A stretch of DNA of 64,000 bases, from the NCBI GenBank assembly GCA_001599595.1, contig BCHH01000002.1:3713546-3777545 (forward strand). Reading direction: 5' to 3'. The notes beneath the pieces were generated by a model. The model was not told where the DNA came from, made no database searches, and saw only the letters and a program-made list of their open reading frames with translations. The position numbers and the translations under genes were made by a program. This document shows positions 46,301 to 57,452 of the stretch, piece after piece; positions within the stretch are counted from its first letter, which is position 1; each line of letters starts with the position of its first letter. The DNA is from Beverwykella pulmonaria (Eukaryota > Ascomycota > Dothideomycetes > Pleosporales > Melanommataceae).

Positions 46301-49146
46301 CGCATATCCACTATTTCCATAATTGTATTTCGCCCTCCGCTGGCCAGAATACCAGAAGTCGGTGAGTGGTGCCTTGCATGCCGCTTGCTGTCGAACGGGT
46401 AAATCACCGTACCCATGACCAGTCCGGTGCGTGGAGCCAGAAAATAAAAGAAACGAGGGGAAAAAATTGCGTGGTCATAAGGTCACAAGACTGCCCTCGT
46501 CACCGGTCAGCCCCTCGTGCCTCCCGCATCTCTGCTGCCTCTCGTCACTTATTGAATGGCTGTATCCGGCGAGCTGACAATGGGCGGCCAATCGCATACC
46601 AATGGCCGGCGGTTGTAGTTTGATTGATTGCCACACCGCAGCTTCCACATCCGACGCTGCTGCGCTGCGCTGCACTCCATGGGACCGAGATAAATGCGTG
46701 CAGACGAGGTTCAACGTATGCCATGTGGAAAGGCGCGTCGCGAATTGCTGTTGTGCTAGGAGAGAGACAGGTCATAATACCCATTCAATGTCAGCTCTGC
46801 ATCGTGCGTCGTGCATCGTGTCTCTCATATTATCGTCCCGATTGTCCGCCGCAAACCATTGATGTATCACCGCTATGCACGACATAGTAGAACACCACCT
46901 TCCGTCAAAGTGATACACGGTCACGGGGAAGGGAGGACGAAGGTTGACCTCCAACCATTCCCTTTTCCCAATCAACTAACCAAGCAGCTAGACACCAACC
47001 CCTCACGAGGGCAGGCACCGCACGCAGCGCTGGTGGTACAGTACATGGCCGTCTGTCCCTGATACAGTTCACGGTCCAGCGCATGGGCACTCCGGGAACT
47101 AAGAGATGAAACTGCAGGATCGGCCGGGACGTTGGGGTGTGGTGGGCTTTGTGTGAGCTCACGACTCTCCAATATTACCACATCCGTAGTGGAAATTAGA
47201 TTGACGAACTTTGTGTCACCGTTGGCGTTTTGGGGGCTTCGGAAGCGACGCGAGGTGTGTGTGCGGAGTGCGTGATGATGATGGTGAGTCGCGGCGTGTA
47301 CAAATGAACATGGGAAGCCGTGAAACTTGCTGCCCCCCGATTGCTCGTGCAGCACCAATTCTGCATGTGCGATCAAATTGAGGAATGTCAGACGCGGGAG
47401 GACGGCTTCCACGCACAAGAGATATGAATAGTTTCCTGTGCCACTGCTAAACGGGCGGAGCGAGCGTAAGGCTAACAGCTTCAAGGAATGGGCGACAAGT
47501 CAAACGAGGCTCACCGATCAGACCAACAACATTACCGGTGTTGCACCCGCCTGGCGGCTATACCTGGAGAAACGGTCGCCTTGTGATACGGTTTGCCCAC
47601 CCACCTCTCGCGGAGCGGATAGGGCCTGCATCGTGTTGCACCTGGATATGGACACTCTTCGCCGTGAGGCCGCAGACGGTCTCTGATTGTCTATGCAAGG
47701 AATTCCGTGGTTGCAGTAGCGCGCTTTGTAAGTGAGGCACAGCATCCAGCCGGGCGAAGGGTGCTTCGTGATGGAGGCAGGATTCCCCGCCTCGGTCAGC
47801 AATAAAGAAAAGGGCCTGCTTGTGGCCCCCCAAAAGGCGTCCAACAGCTGCAATTAAGCGCGTAACCAACAACAGGGCCAGCATGCAGGACGGAACGATT
47901 TGAGACCACTGACAGGATATGGAGACGAGCTGTTGAATGTTGGGGTGCAGCTTGGGACAACCCCCCCAAAAATGACAAAGTAGTCGCGCTTCATGATGTG
48001 GACAGTTGCAACTCTATGCTGAAGTGGCCGACGAATCACGAATACGAGAGAGAAGGGAAAAGACGTATTGGACGTGCAGTCGCCAAGAAATGGTAATCGA
48101 AGAGCGATCGGTGTGGGCTGTCTGTGACGAGAAGAAAGGAAGACGAGACGCGGCATGCGCAGGTTCAGGAGCGGCCACACCGCCGTTCTTCGACGCGGCG
48201 AACCAACTGCAAACGGAGCGATCGAGGGCATCCATCTGCTGATGGGCCGGGATGGACGGAAGCAAGAAACACTCACGGTGCGCCACTTGGGCACGGTGGT
48301 GGTGTCGACTCCTCGTTTTGGCGCTGCTCAAGTCGTGTGGCTCCTCCAAAGTTCATGAAGCTGCACGTTGAACGCTCAACAACGTTTCGTTCGGCGTGTC
48401 ACTTTCCGCTTTTCCCTGCGTGGGTGAAGCGGAACGCACCGATGCAGGACCTAGCCGTCAGTAGGTGTCGCCCAAACGGGCCCGGGCTCTGTTGAGGCGG
48501 CAGATCGGGCGATGGAGAAGCACACACCACACCCATGCAACGAACGAATTTTGCGGCCCGTCGCGCCCTGTATGTCACAGAACCGGGGTGCTGTGGAGAG
48601 CAGCGCATCGCGTCGGAAAAATAGGGCTCCCGCGCCTGGCACTCTGACTGCTGCTGCACTGTCATCAAAAGAAGCATTGGGCCGGCCGCACAGCGACACG
48701 CGTGCACGACGACGGAGAGGGGGTGAGGGGTGAGATGGCGAGATGAAGGGGCGTCGCGCTTTCTCGCTGCGAGACTCGAGTGGAGCCTTGGACGCCGCAC
48801 TCGCCGCACGCCAGCGCAGGCTAGCATCTGAGCAGCACACCATGAAGCGGGCCGTCCTTGAGGTCGGTGGGCCGGGGCTCCCCTGTCCCAGTGCTGCCTC
48901 TGGCGCCGTTCAGTGGCCTCTGCTGTCATTAGCAGGTCCCGTGACCGATAGTGTATGCAGACTAATGCACGACGTGTAAGACTCGTTTGTCTAATCACTT
49001 GGCTTTCCAGTCAGGCCCTCTCCCGCCCACACCATCCCAGCGCTGGCCGCGCCCATTGGCTGGCTTCGCCCACATCGCGGCCCAGTGTGTGTGAAAGCAC
49101 CTTCGCCGCACACCAACAGACGGCTCTCCAATCGTCCCCCTTTGCT
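43370..49146. other. G+C-rich upstream region of the Zn2Cys6 gene, no supported gene
   Basis: Nearly 5.8 kb between the start of the Zn2Cys6 gene and the end of the DUF2461 gene. Long frames appear on both strands (one of 299 codons at 43586-44485, minus) but their Arg/Ser/Pro/Ala-rich content is what G+C-rich noncoding DNA gives. Simple repeats occur at 44491-44518 (CT-rich) and 44717-44740 (CAC/CTA). Most likely an extended promoter and leader for the factor. Confidence 0.5.
46281..46351. repeat. Short inverted repeat with perfect 11-bp arms
   Basis: The arms tattctggcca (46281-46291) and tggccagaata (46341-46351) are exact reverse complements separated by 49 bp. A second, looser pair (ggaaatat / atttcca) is nested between or next to them, and a CCAAT overlaps the left arm. 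It may be a cruciform, a regulator-binding palindrome or a remnant of a small element. Confidence 0.6.
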
Positions 49147-52100
49147 TTAAGCATCATCACTACCGTCGTCGTCGGCGTCGGCGACTTCGCCGTTCTGGTC
49201 GTCCTCTTCACTCCCAGCCATGCCGTCGCCGTCGCCGTCGCCCATCTCCTCGTCTTCGCTGGAATCCGATGGGTCGTCGTCTGGCATGACGACACTATTG
49301 AGGTAGGTAATCTGCAGCAACTCGTTAGCGGCGTGGCTCTCTGCTTGTCCCTTCTTCAAATGGATGGCGGCAGCATTGTGAGTTGGCACCCATCCCCACT
49401 TCCGCCTGCGCCAGTGCCCCCTATCGTTCAGTCAAACACGCTCGCTGCATTGCCAACGCACGAAGCGACCACCCAGCCTGTGTTCCATCGACTGGGCTCA
49501 GGTGATAGGGGGCATGGTGCGGCGTGTTTTTTTGTTGTCGTTGGCCCAGGCGCCGCTCAATATGCACCCGTCCACGAGAACAAAAGCGGCGAGAATAGAA
49601 GTCAAAGGGCCAAAAGAAGGCCTGCCACTTACAAAGGGCTCCATGGCGGCAAATAGCCCAGCAACTCGTTCTAGGCCTTCGGCTCCTACGACTTGATCGT
49701 CAGACAGCTTAGTGCCGAGAGTGAAGCTTCTGAGCCTGAGCAGTTCAATGTCCTTGTGGTCGTGGTTGTACCCCTATGAATAGGACTGTCAGCAATCCTC
49801 TCGGAACAAGCATGTCTGACAGAAACCCCGAAACAGCCTCGCCAGGGACAGAAATTTGTAAAGCGCTAACACGAGACCCTTTTCGTCTGGCATTGGGGCA
49901 AGCAATCCTGGAATGAGAGCAGCATACGGCTGGTGGCAGCGGTGGAGTTATTGAACCTGCGAGTGAACGGCGAGGTCCATGGTAAGGGACGGCAGAGGAG
50001 AATTCAGCCGGTTCTCACCGATCGCTGTAGGTTTCTGACAATGCTTGCTGGCGCTTGCATGAACGTTGGCGTTAGAACGTTCCCTCCACAGCCGCGCAAA
50101 ACCGTGCCGCATGCAGTTTGCTACTGGACCAAATGCCCTCCTCCGTCTTTCGTTCGACGAATTTGAAATTCGTTGCGAGGGGGACGAAGAACACCGGTGA
50201 TACTTCACTCTCATGTCCGAGTAGCTAGAGAGAGAGAGAGAGTATAGTTATCCTGGGGCAGCAGGACGTCCAATATCCGTGACCTTTTCGGGCGAAGTAA
50301 TCGTCTTCCAGTGCGTAGCGAGATACGGTCCGACGTTTCTTTGTTCCCCTCACCTTTAATTCCATCGAGCTTGCCGTACACTGTCCGCCCCATCATGTAG
50401 TCTTAATGGAAACTGCAATTATACGCATCTTTTGTGCTCACAACAAGTGTTCTCTTCAAAGGAGAGTGTCCTTCGGGCCTACACCGCGTTGCAGAGCTCG
50501 ACCGACGACAGCGGTTCGGTTGGCAAGCGCATCGGGTAGACGTTGCGAGCGAGGCCACCATCATTGGTACTACCATACGTGCCCTTACTGAGAAGAGAAT
50601 GTAGCTCACCTTTGGTTGTCTTTTGAGTGCGGTTGACTTGTTACTAGACTGATTCGTGAAGGCCTTCACAGCCTTCTTCTCGTCGTCAGCGACCCCTCCG
50701 AAGAACGCATTCCGAAGGCCTTCATCCATCAAGACGCGCTTGATCTTGTGCGGCTTTCGATCGATGTCTCGCCTTAGCAAATGGAGCGCTTCAGGCGGCG
50801 GCTGCCAAAGCCCACCTCCTACGAGAGAGTCAGTCAGCGAGGGCTAAGCATACAATGTCGGGACAAGAACAGAGAGCCACTGCAGCGACCGGTGATAGGG
50901 AATCCGCGGAAGAGGAAACACCAGGCCTGGAGAGATCTGGTGCCTATTGTTGTTCGTAGGTGACTCCTCTGGGAGAGATCTCTGATCGCCCCACCCGGCG
51001 ACTCTGGACATCAAAACGGTGATGTCAGGGATAGACGTGCTCTCGATATCTAACGCTGTCAAACAGTTACGCAGGCAGGTAAGCCGCCCTTGTCGACTGC
51101 CTGGTTCCTAACACTGAACAGCGTGCTACCCGCTGGCATTCAGAGTCAGGAACCCTATCCGAAGCACCAAGCGAGCTACAGAGTCTGCACAATGCAAACA
51201 GAGTCCAACAGAGTCCAGCCACTGGTCGTGCCCCAAGCTTGTAGAAGATGGCATTTGGTGGTGGACTTGCAACAACTTGGCAGAACGCTGTAGCTTCCCG
51301 CTATGCAGCAGTGCCTCGAATAGAACAAAACATTCCCAGCTCGCGCCTGAAAACATCATCCTCGACCGTTGAATACCACACTCCTCGCAACGCTATATAA
51401 CGTGGCCCACTCATATCCTCTTGCGGGCGCCGATTTCTGCGCTCGGCAGGTTTTTCGCTGACCAGGAAAGTTCACTGGATGTTGTCGAACACAAAAGGTG
51501 ATACTCGCATAGTGTGATTGGGCTACCTCAATTGCGGCGTCGCTTGCGGTGTCCTTCACGACAACAACAAGACGGTTCACGACGCTATTGCCTCAACGCT
51601 TTCCCACAGCCGGCCCAGGCGATGAAGATCGTGAATATCTAGACTGGCTTGGTATCACGCTGTTGATAGCCAGGATGATTGCTGGCTCGCCCCAGGCCTT
51701 CCTCTCCTCGAGTAGGACATTGTCGCTTCCAGCGGTGCATCATGCAAAAAACCGGGTATCAGATGAGCAGGGCACCATCTTTGAGCATCCTCCATCTCCA
51801 TGAAGAAGAAGGTCCCTGAAGCCAGGAACAACTAACTGGTTATCCAAGAAACAAGCAACAGGCCGGCCCACCCGCGTACCTTTGTGGCTTCGGTCGAACA
51901 CACTCTAGACTCATCGTGTCTTTTGAGAGTTCGTGTGATACGACGGATATATGACATGTCACACTCGCCTGGCGTAGCGGAGTTCGAATTGCGTGTGCTA
52001 CGCGGGGAAAGTGCGTTGCCACCTGAAAACCACAATCCTCTACCTATGAAGCTACGATGCAGCAACTGTCGAGCCACGATCCGGCAACTAACAGATTGTT

Positions 52101-53388
52101 GATGCCAAGCGCTGGGATCATGTTGGGTCAGGCCATCGGTGTGTCATCCCGTGGATTCGAAGCCATAGGGGGACGAAGGGTGATATGCTGTGCGCCGGGT
52201 GCGGCTGCAGCCCCGAGTGACTCCGGATATTATAGGCGAGGGCCTAGTCCCGACAGGAGAAGAAAGACAATAGCGGTACTTACCAACAAAGCTCTCTCCA
52301 CCTGGCTGAATCTGCACGTAGTAGGCGGCGTATGGGCCCTTTCTTCCCGTTCGACTGAAGGCGGCTGAAAAGTGGGTCTCGAACCAAGTTAGCCTTCCAA
52401 CAGTGTCTTGGTTATGAACATGCAGGCGTGGTTGCACAACGGGCAGAAACAGCCATGTTCGATGGAAGATTGGATTACCCACCTTGTATGGAATTTGGCT
52501 CTTTGAGAATCGAACATCTGTTTCTCCTGCTCAATCCTCTTCTGTAGTCATTCATTTTGAAGTCTTACCTCGGTAAATACGAAAGATCTGGATTCCGTGA
52601 GCATTACTTTCATTTACCTGTGATGCTAGGGCACTCGAGAACTCACAAGATCCTTGACCGGAAGCTCCGGGATCGTCTCGTCAGACTCGGCCACTTTCTC
52701 AGAGAGCCTCTCCAGCCATGTCGTGAAATCCTGGAGAGCAGCACGATAGTCTGGATCATGCACTGCGTGGTGACCACGTGGTTAGTCAATCTCCCAACGT
52801 ATGATTCAGTTGCTCCCCGTGGGCCGTTATGCCCGAAAACGACTGAAAGCGAGATGGATGGAACTCTGTATGCAGGCCTGGAGACGTACATTTCAACCAT
52901 TGGCGCTCATTGTTCTTAGCCAGGTCCTCGAGGAACAGCATGGTATTGGGGTGGATCGTGTCGTCCAAGTATGGCGTATCCCCAGCGTCTCGAGCCTTGG
53001 GCTTCTTCATGATGAGCTGCGTTCCGGGCAGCAGCTTTGCCCCCGACTCCCACAGCTCTTTTTCGCCAGTCTGCTTCTTGTGCAAGGGGAGCACGCGCTT
53101 TGCAGGACGCCCCCGGGGAGTCGCCTTCTTGGCCTCAAGATCGTCGTCGCTTGACTCCTGGTCATCGGGCTCGGAAGAGAGGTCCTTGCTGCTGTCGGCT
53201 TCGAAGTCCGAGGCCTTTGCGTCCTGTGTCTCGTCCGAAGCGTCTTCGGATTCTGGATCGACATACTTGGCAGGCGTCGCCTTCGCTCTCTTGGACTGCC
53301 GCGAGGGAGTCTGCTTGTCTGGCGCGGCGCGTTTGGAGGAGCTCCTCGACGCCGACGTAGACATTGGCTTTGCAGGTTTCCGTGCCAT
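49147..53388 (-). CDS. DUF2461 family protein (TIGR02453 type), eight exons with very long introns
   Basis: Exons on the minus strand: 53388-52890, 52762-52647, 52587-52569, 52517-52483, 52377-52284, 50818-50610, 49773-49633 and 49311-49147; sum 1278 nt, 425 residues. The joined protein follows the DUF2461 family without breaks: TPYLDDTIHPNTMLFLEDLA, NNERQWLKLHDPDYRAAL, IFRIYRDVRFSKSQIPYKTH, FSAAFSRTGRKGPYAAYY, GGGLWQPPPEALHLLRRDID, FFGGVADDEKKAVKAF, GYNHDHKDIELLRLRSFTLG, and TYLNSVVMPDD. The biochemical role of the family is not known. The N-terminus (1-140) is basic with KR-rich NLS-like stretches and then acidic; the C-terminus is an acidic tail, so a nuclear protein is likely. Exon 3 has 19 nt. 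Introns 5, 6 and 7 measure 1465, 836 and 321 nt, far above the local norm. Intron 4 uses a GAG acceptor. Confidence 0.9.
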
Positions 53389-53689
53389 TGTGGTGTCTGT
53401 CGTAGTGTCTGTTGTTTGGGTGCAGAATTCTAAATGGCCATGACTGATGTTAACATGATGACCAAAATCAAGCGCGGCGCACTGGCCAGCAACCGGCCCT
53501 TTCCACTTCGAGCAGGAGTGCGGCTGCGTCTGCGTCTGCGTCTGCGTCTGTTGGTGCGCAACGCTCAACACCAAGCTTGACTTGTCGTCACGCCGTACCA
53601 CGTCTGCGAGTTCCAGCTCCCTTTGCGCGTTCACCGAAACAGCATAGGGTTGGTTTGTACCCAGAACTGTCGCCGTCCTCGTCGCGGCC
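53389..53689. promoter_or_regulatory. Divergent promoter between DUF2461 and TYW3 genes
   Basis: A 301-bp spacer separates two divergent start codons. It contains four tandem ctgcgt units at 53524-53550. The frame of the DUF2461 gene stays open across the whole spacer, up to an ATG on the minus strand that shares the CATG tetramer with the TYW3 start. Confidence 0.6.
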
Positions 53690-54620
53690 ATGCACAGCCG
53701 CTTCGAAGTCAAGAAGCGCAAGATTTTAGAGCAGCTCGAGACTCCCGATGCAGAGTATCAGGATCTATCGCCCAAGGGGTCTGTCGACGAGCCAATACGC
53801 TCTTTGATTGGCGATATTAACCGCCTCAATGGACTTGTAACGACCAGCAGCTGCTCTGGCAGGATCAGTGTTTTCCTCGAAGGACGGAAGAAGGACGTCT
53901 CTGGTGCGGAACCGCCGCCCGAGATAGACGTCTCTCACGCAGGACCAGGCGGGAAGGGTGGTGGAGGCTCGTGGCTTTTCGTCTCTCACTCCCCTGTCGA
54001 CGTCTCGACAGATGCTGCACCTGAACATTTCATGACCACATTTGGCTTGCAGTGGACTCATGTCGAGCGTGAGCCAACGCTCGGTATCAACTGCAGGTAT
54101 ATTCATCTCAAGTTCGAGCCTATGGTGTGCACTATGAATCGGAGTTCCTACGAATACTAAGCCCTTTCAGATTCTACACATTCTGACTGCATCCCTCGAC
54201 AACTCTCAGAGGGTCCTCACTGCGGCGCTAAACGCTGGATTCCGAGAAAGCGGGGCCGTGGGCCTCAGCACACCAAAGACCGGAGACTTGAATCCCATGG
54301 TAGCAGTCCGGTCGACGGGCTACTCCTTCGATTCAATCATTGGGTACCAAGACGAAGAAGGGAACAACATCCCTCTGGTCAATGAGGTCTATCTGCAAAT
54401 CCTCGTCGATATTGCAAACGACAGATTCAAGATCAACGCGGAACGAATTGCACGCTTTCGATCTTCTTTGCTTGAGCAATACTCCGAACCTGCGACTGCC
54501 ACTGCGTCTGCACCCAAGCCGGGCTGGGAAGATCCCGATGTTCGAAGGCAACGCAAAAGAGAAGAAGGCCTTGCCCGGCAGCGGGAACTGGCCTCAAACC
54601 CAACTGCATCGGAGACATAA
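53690..54620 (+). CDS. TYW3: tRNA wybutosine-synthesizing protein 3 (TYW3)
   Basis: Exons 53690-54124 and 54171-54620 give 294 residues; the 46-nt intron falls between codons. TYW3 is the SAM-dependent methyltransferase that N4-methylates the yW-86 intermediate during wybutosine synthesis at position 37 of tRNA-Phe, which helps hold the reading frame. Family blocks are in order: F.VKKRKILEQLE at the start, INRLNGLVTTSSCSGRISVF, GGGGSWLFVSH, GINCRYIHLKFEPM, then after the intron ILHILTASLDNSQRVL and AALNAGFRESGA. The C-terminal 40 residues are charged (RRQRKREEGLARQREL) and not part of the core. The cytosolic enzyme acts on the product of TYW2. It shares a divergent promoter with the DUF2461 gene. 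Confidence 0.93.
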
Positions 54621-54814
54621 CCGATATGGAGGAAAACCCTTGCTTGCGGTATCTGTGGAAGGATATTACGCCGGGCCGTTCTGTATTGCAGGTGACATTT
54701 AAAATGTTTCCGCCGCGGCTGTCATATAGTTCCGGAGTCTAACGGTCTGTTCTCTTCTTTGTAGCCATGTTCGCAAGCCTTACAACGTAGTCTGGCTGAG
54801 GAAATGCGTTTGAG

Positions 54815-54906
54815 CCAATAGGAATGTTGTACTAAAGTGTCCGAGCCAATCGGCTACTTCCATATCCCTCTTGTATTTCTATCAGACTAGGCATGTCTAT
54901 ATAAAA
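54815..54906 (+). promoter_or_regulatory. Two GAGCCAAT boxes and a TATA box upstream of the methyltransferase gene
   Basis: CCAAT boxes occur at 54815-54819 and 54846-54850, both within gagccaat(a/c)gg and 31 bp apart. A TATATAAAA element follows at 54898-54906, 107 bp before the start codon at 55013. CCAAT boxes in this context are bound by the HAP/CBF complex in filamentous fungi. Confidence 0.65.
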
Positions 54907-55012
54907 TCGACGCCATACCTCCACGAAACATGCACATTGAGTAGCATCTTTCTTCAGTTCAACGCTTGTCAAATATTCTATAAACAATACTTCTCCCAAA
55001 GCATTCTCCATC

Positions 55013-56285
55013 ATGTCCCTTGCCGACGCCAATCGCAAATACTTCGAGTTCGTCATCATTCCCACTTCTCTGCTGTTCCATGCCCTAATCTAACCCAACC
55101 CCAGCAACATTGGCGACTCGTACGACAACAAGCCATGGTTTGCTAAAATGAACCAGCAAGTGACTGAGGCCCTAAGAGCCCGCCTCGACTGGATCGGAGT
55201 TCCCTTGGCCAATACCGGCTCGAGTAATGATGTGAAAGAAGTTCGGCTTCTTGATTACGCCTGCGGACCTGGTCTTATGTCTCGGGTACGCAAATCACTA
55301 TTTCTCACTCGCTATTTCCTGGTTCCTGAAACACCTCTATATCCCAATACCTTCCATATTCTCAACTGCCAATTCCTCTCTCTTTCCCATGACAAGCTAT
55401 TTTCACCACAAATCAGTTCGTCTAACGTTCCCAGCTCTTTGGCCCCTACGTAACTACCACCACCGGGATCGACATATCCCCCAACATGATCGCAGTATGT
55501 GCCTCCCAGCCCCAGCTTCAAGCTTTGCTCCAAAGCATAAACGAGAAAAAACCCTAGTGCCTCGCACGTGCTCTTCGTAGCTTAACAAACTATCCCAAAT
55601 CCCCAACCTTTGAGCAATTTGCTGATCTCGTACGCACCCATAGACATACAACGCCCGGGCCCGTGCCGTCTCCCTCCCACCCACCACCATCACCGGCCTA
55701 GTCGGGGATATCTCCTCTGATCCTGCACCCGCCTCTCTCTCTGGCCCTGAATACCACAACTTTGACCTCGCAACTGTGGGTATGGCGTTCCATCACTTTG
55801 AGGACGTGGTGCACACGGCGAAATGTCTGAAGGCGCGTCTTCGACCCGGCGGCGTGCTGGTCATCACTGAGTTCCTCGAGGGCGGCGATTTAAGTGCGGA
55901 TGAAAATGGAAACGCAATTGAAGACAGTCCCGGGGACCTTACTGGTGCTATTGATCCTTCCAAGTATGATGACCACTCACATCATGGACATCACCATGAA
56001 CACGGACACGTTCATGGGAATACGCATCACGCCGGTCTCGCTCAAGTCGAGGGACCACATACACCGTCTATAAGAAAAGAAAAGGGCTCTTCCCTCGTGG
56101 TGCCGCATTTCACCATCGAGGGCGTGAAGGAGTTCTTTGAGAAAGGGGGATTCGTCGATACGGATGTGGTTGTTATGGACGGGAGGGTGTACATGGAGTT
56201 TGCCGGACGGAAGATCTGGAGGACAGTGTTGTTTGCGCGGGGACGGAAGCCCGCCGAGGATTTGGGAGACAAATCGGAGCTTTGA
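55013..56285 (+). CDS. Class I SAM-dependent methyltransferase with a His-rich insertion
   Basis: Exons 55013-55047, 55105-55285, 55435-55494 and 55644-56285 give 305 residues; introns 57, 149 and 149 nt. SAM-binding motif I is VRLLDYACGPGLMSR (about 58-72), followed by TTTTGIDISPNMI (motif II, about 78-90) and FDLATVGMAFHHFEDV, PGGVLVITEFLEGG as later motifs. It is of the UbiE/COQ5-like class I fold; fungal relatives are annotated only as methyltransferase, and the substrate is unknown. Between the last strands, at about residues 200-222, is a His-rich insertion (DDHSHHGHHHEHGHVHG, then NTHHAG) that is not part of the fold and could bind metal. The C-terminal FTIEGVKEFFEKGGF and DGRVYMEFAGRKIW fit the family. 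N-terminal YFDNIGDSYDNKPWFAKM is also typical. Confidence 0.88.
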
Positions 56286-56732
56286 ATTGGTAGAAAGATG
56301 GCTCGCGAGGAGTCTATTTTCTTCCCTATGTCGAAGATAATACTTTTTGGAGAGAAAAATTAGCACGTTGTAAAGTCGAATCAATATCTTGTCCGTTTGT
56401 TGAAGTTGTTGCATTATACTTTTACATGTTTACTCCATTTCGACGACCTGAGAGGAGTGGCCTGGTCACTGCAGTATTGTGTTTGAAAGACATTGCACTG
56501 CATCGCTCCATGTCCGGTTCTACATCAAATCTAGCAGCCACAGCCTCCACTATACAAGATTGCCAGAGGACACATCCCGATGTAATAGGACATACGGTAC
56601 GGCTCGTATGGTCTTCCTCTCGCAATACGAGCGTGAATCGTCAGTTCTGCAGTTCATGGCTCAGCAACGAAACGTGCTCTGAGGTGATTATCGTATTACA
56701 GTGCCATCTCTTCAAATAAGACAAAGACGCCC
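56286..56732. other. Intergenic, nothing recognised
   Basis: This spacer of about 450 bp lies between the methyltransferase stop and the degenerate membrane-protein gene; it holds the 3' end of the methyltransferase transcript. No supported frame. Confidence 0.5.
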
Positions 56733-57452
56733 TTAACATAACGCACGACTCAGCCCCCCTTCCAGTCTACCGAATTCAAGAGTGACCGACCCCATAATAC
56801 AAACATAAGTCTCCAAAGTCTGAAGCACAACCCGCAAATGCGAATGTTCGAAAGTAAAGCTCAGGTCTCTTGGAAGACGTGCCATGATTGTAACGGTGAC
56901 CAAGTACAGCGCCATCAGCGCCCTGGCACATACTCTGTCGAGCCATGCCGTCGACCAAAGCTCTGCGAGACCACCGAGGCAACAATGAAGACCGTGAAGC
57001 CGGGCATGAGAATGACGTAAGCGTTGAAGAGGATGAGATATTGTGCATCTAGGGCGTGTTGAATGATCCGAATGTGTCGGAGTGAGGCCTCGGGATCAGT
57101 TGTTCCGTAGAGTTGGGCTGCGATCAACTATGCGCGTCTAGATAGCGTCCCACACAAGAGAGGGTCCCGTTAATATGAGCGCAGAGCACGAAGGTACCGA
57201 CACGGACATCGTAGTTTGGAGTGGTGAGGCAGAAGGCGTAAATCTCGTCGAGGATGCTGGACCGGTCGAAAGCCCCCAATTTGGAATGCAGTTGAGTAGT
57301 AGTGGGACGACACACAGAAGGAATCCGGAGAGGACGGTGTGGTAGTTGCGAGAGGTTTCATGACGAAGCGATTGTTGTGTGTTTGGTGTGCTGTGTGGCT
57401 GTCTTCGCTTCACGACGCTGACGACATGATAACGAGAAGCTGTGAGCTGCAT
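56733..57452 (-). pseudogene. Membrane-protein gene broken across several frames
   Basis: On the minus strand the sequence reads as one protein only by changing frame. Frame one gives an ATG (57452) and a hydrophobic span (SGFLLCVVPLLLNCIPNWG). At a run of five C (57273-57277) the sense moves to another frame, which reads AFDRSSILDEIYAFCLTT and VGTFVLCAHINGTLSC. Near 57126-57135 it moves again to LIAAQLYGTTDPEASLRH, DAQYLILFNAYVILMPGFTV and FIVASVVSQSFG, a strong membrane span. Near 56930 it changes again to RALMALYLVTVTIMARL. Each piece is protein-like and hydrophobic where expected. Short introns could explain one of the shifts but not all. Either a pseudogene, sequencing errors in homopolymers, or a mis-called gene. 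The family was not recognised. Confidence 0.4.

Noticed and set aside
52140..52190. Possible tRNA B-box (ttcgaatcc) on the minus strand
   Set aside because: The flanking bases do not form a T-stem and no A-box or acceptor stem fits; the site lies inside a DUF2461 intron.
55286..55643. Two introns of identical length (149 nt) in the methyltransferase gene
   Set aside because: Their sequences do not resemble each other, so the equal length looks like coincidence rather than intron duplication.
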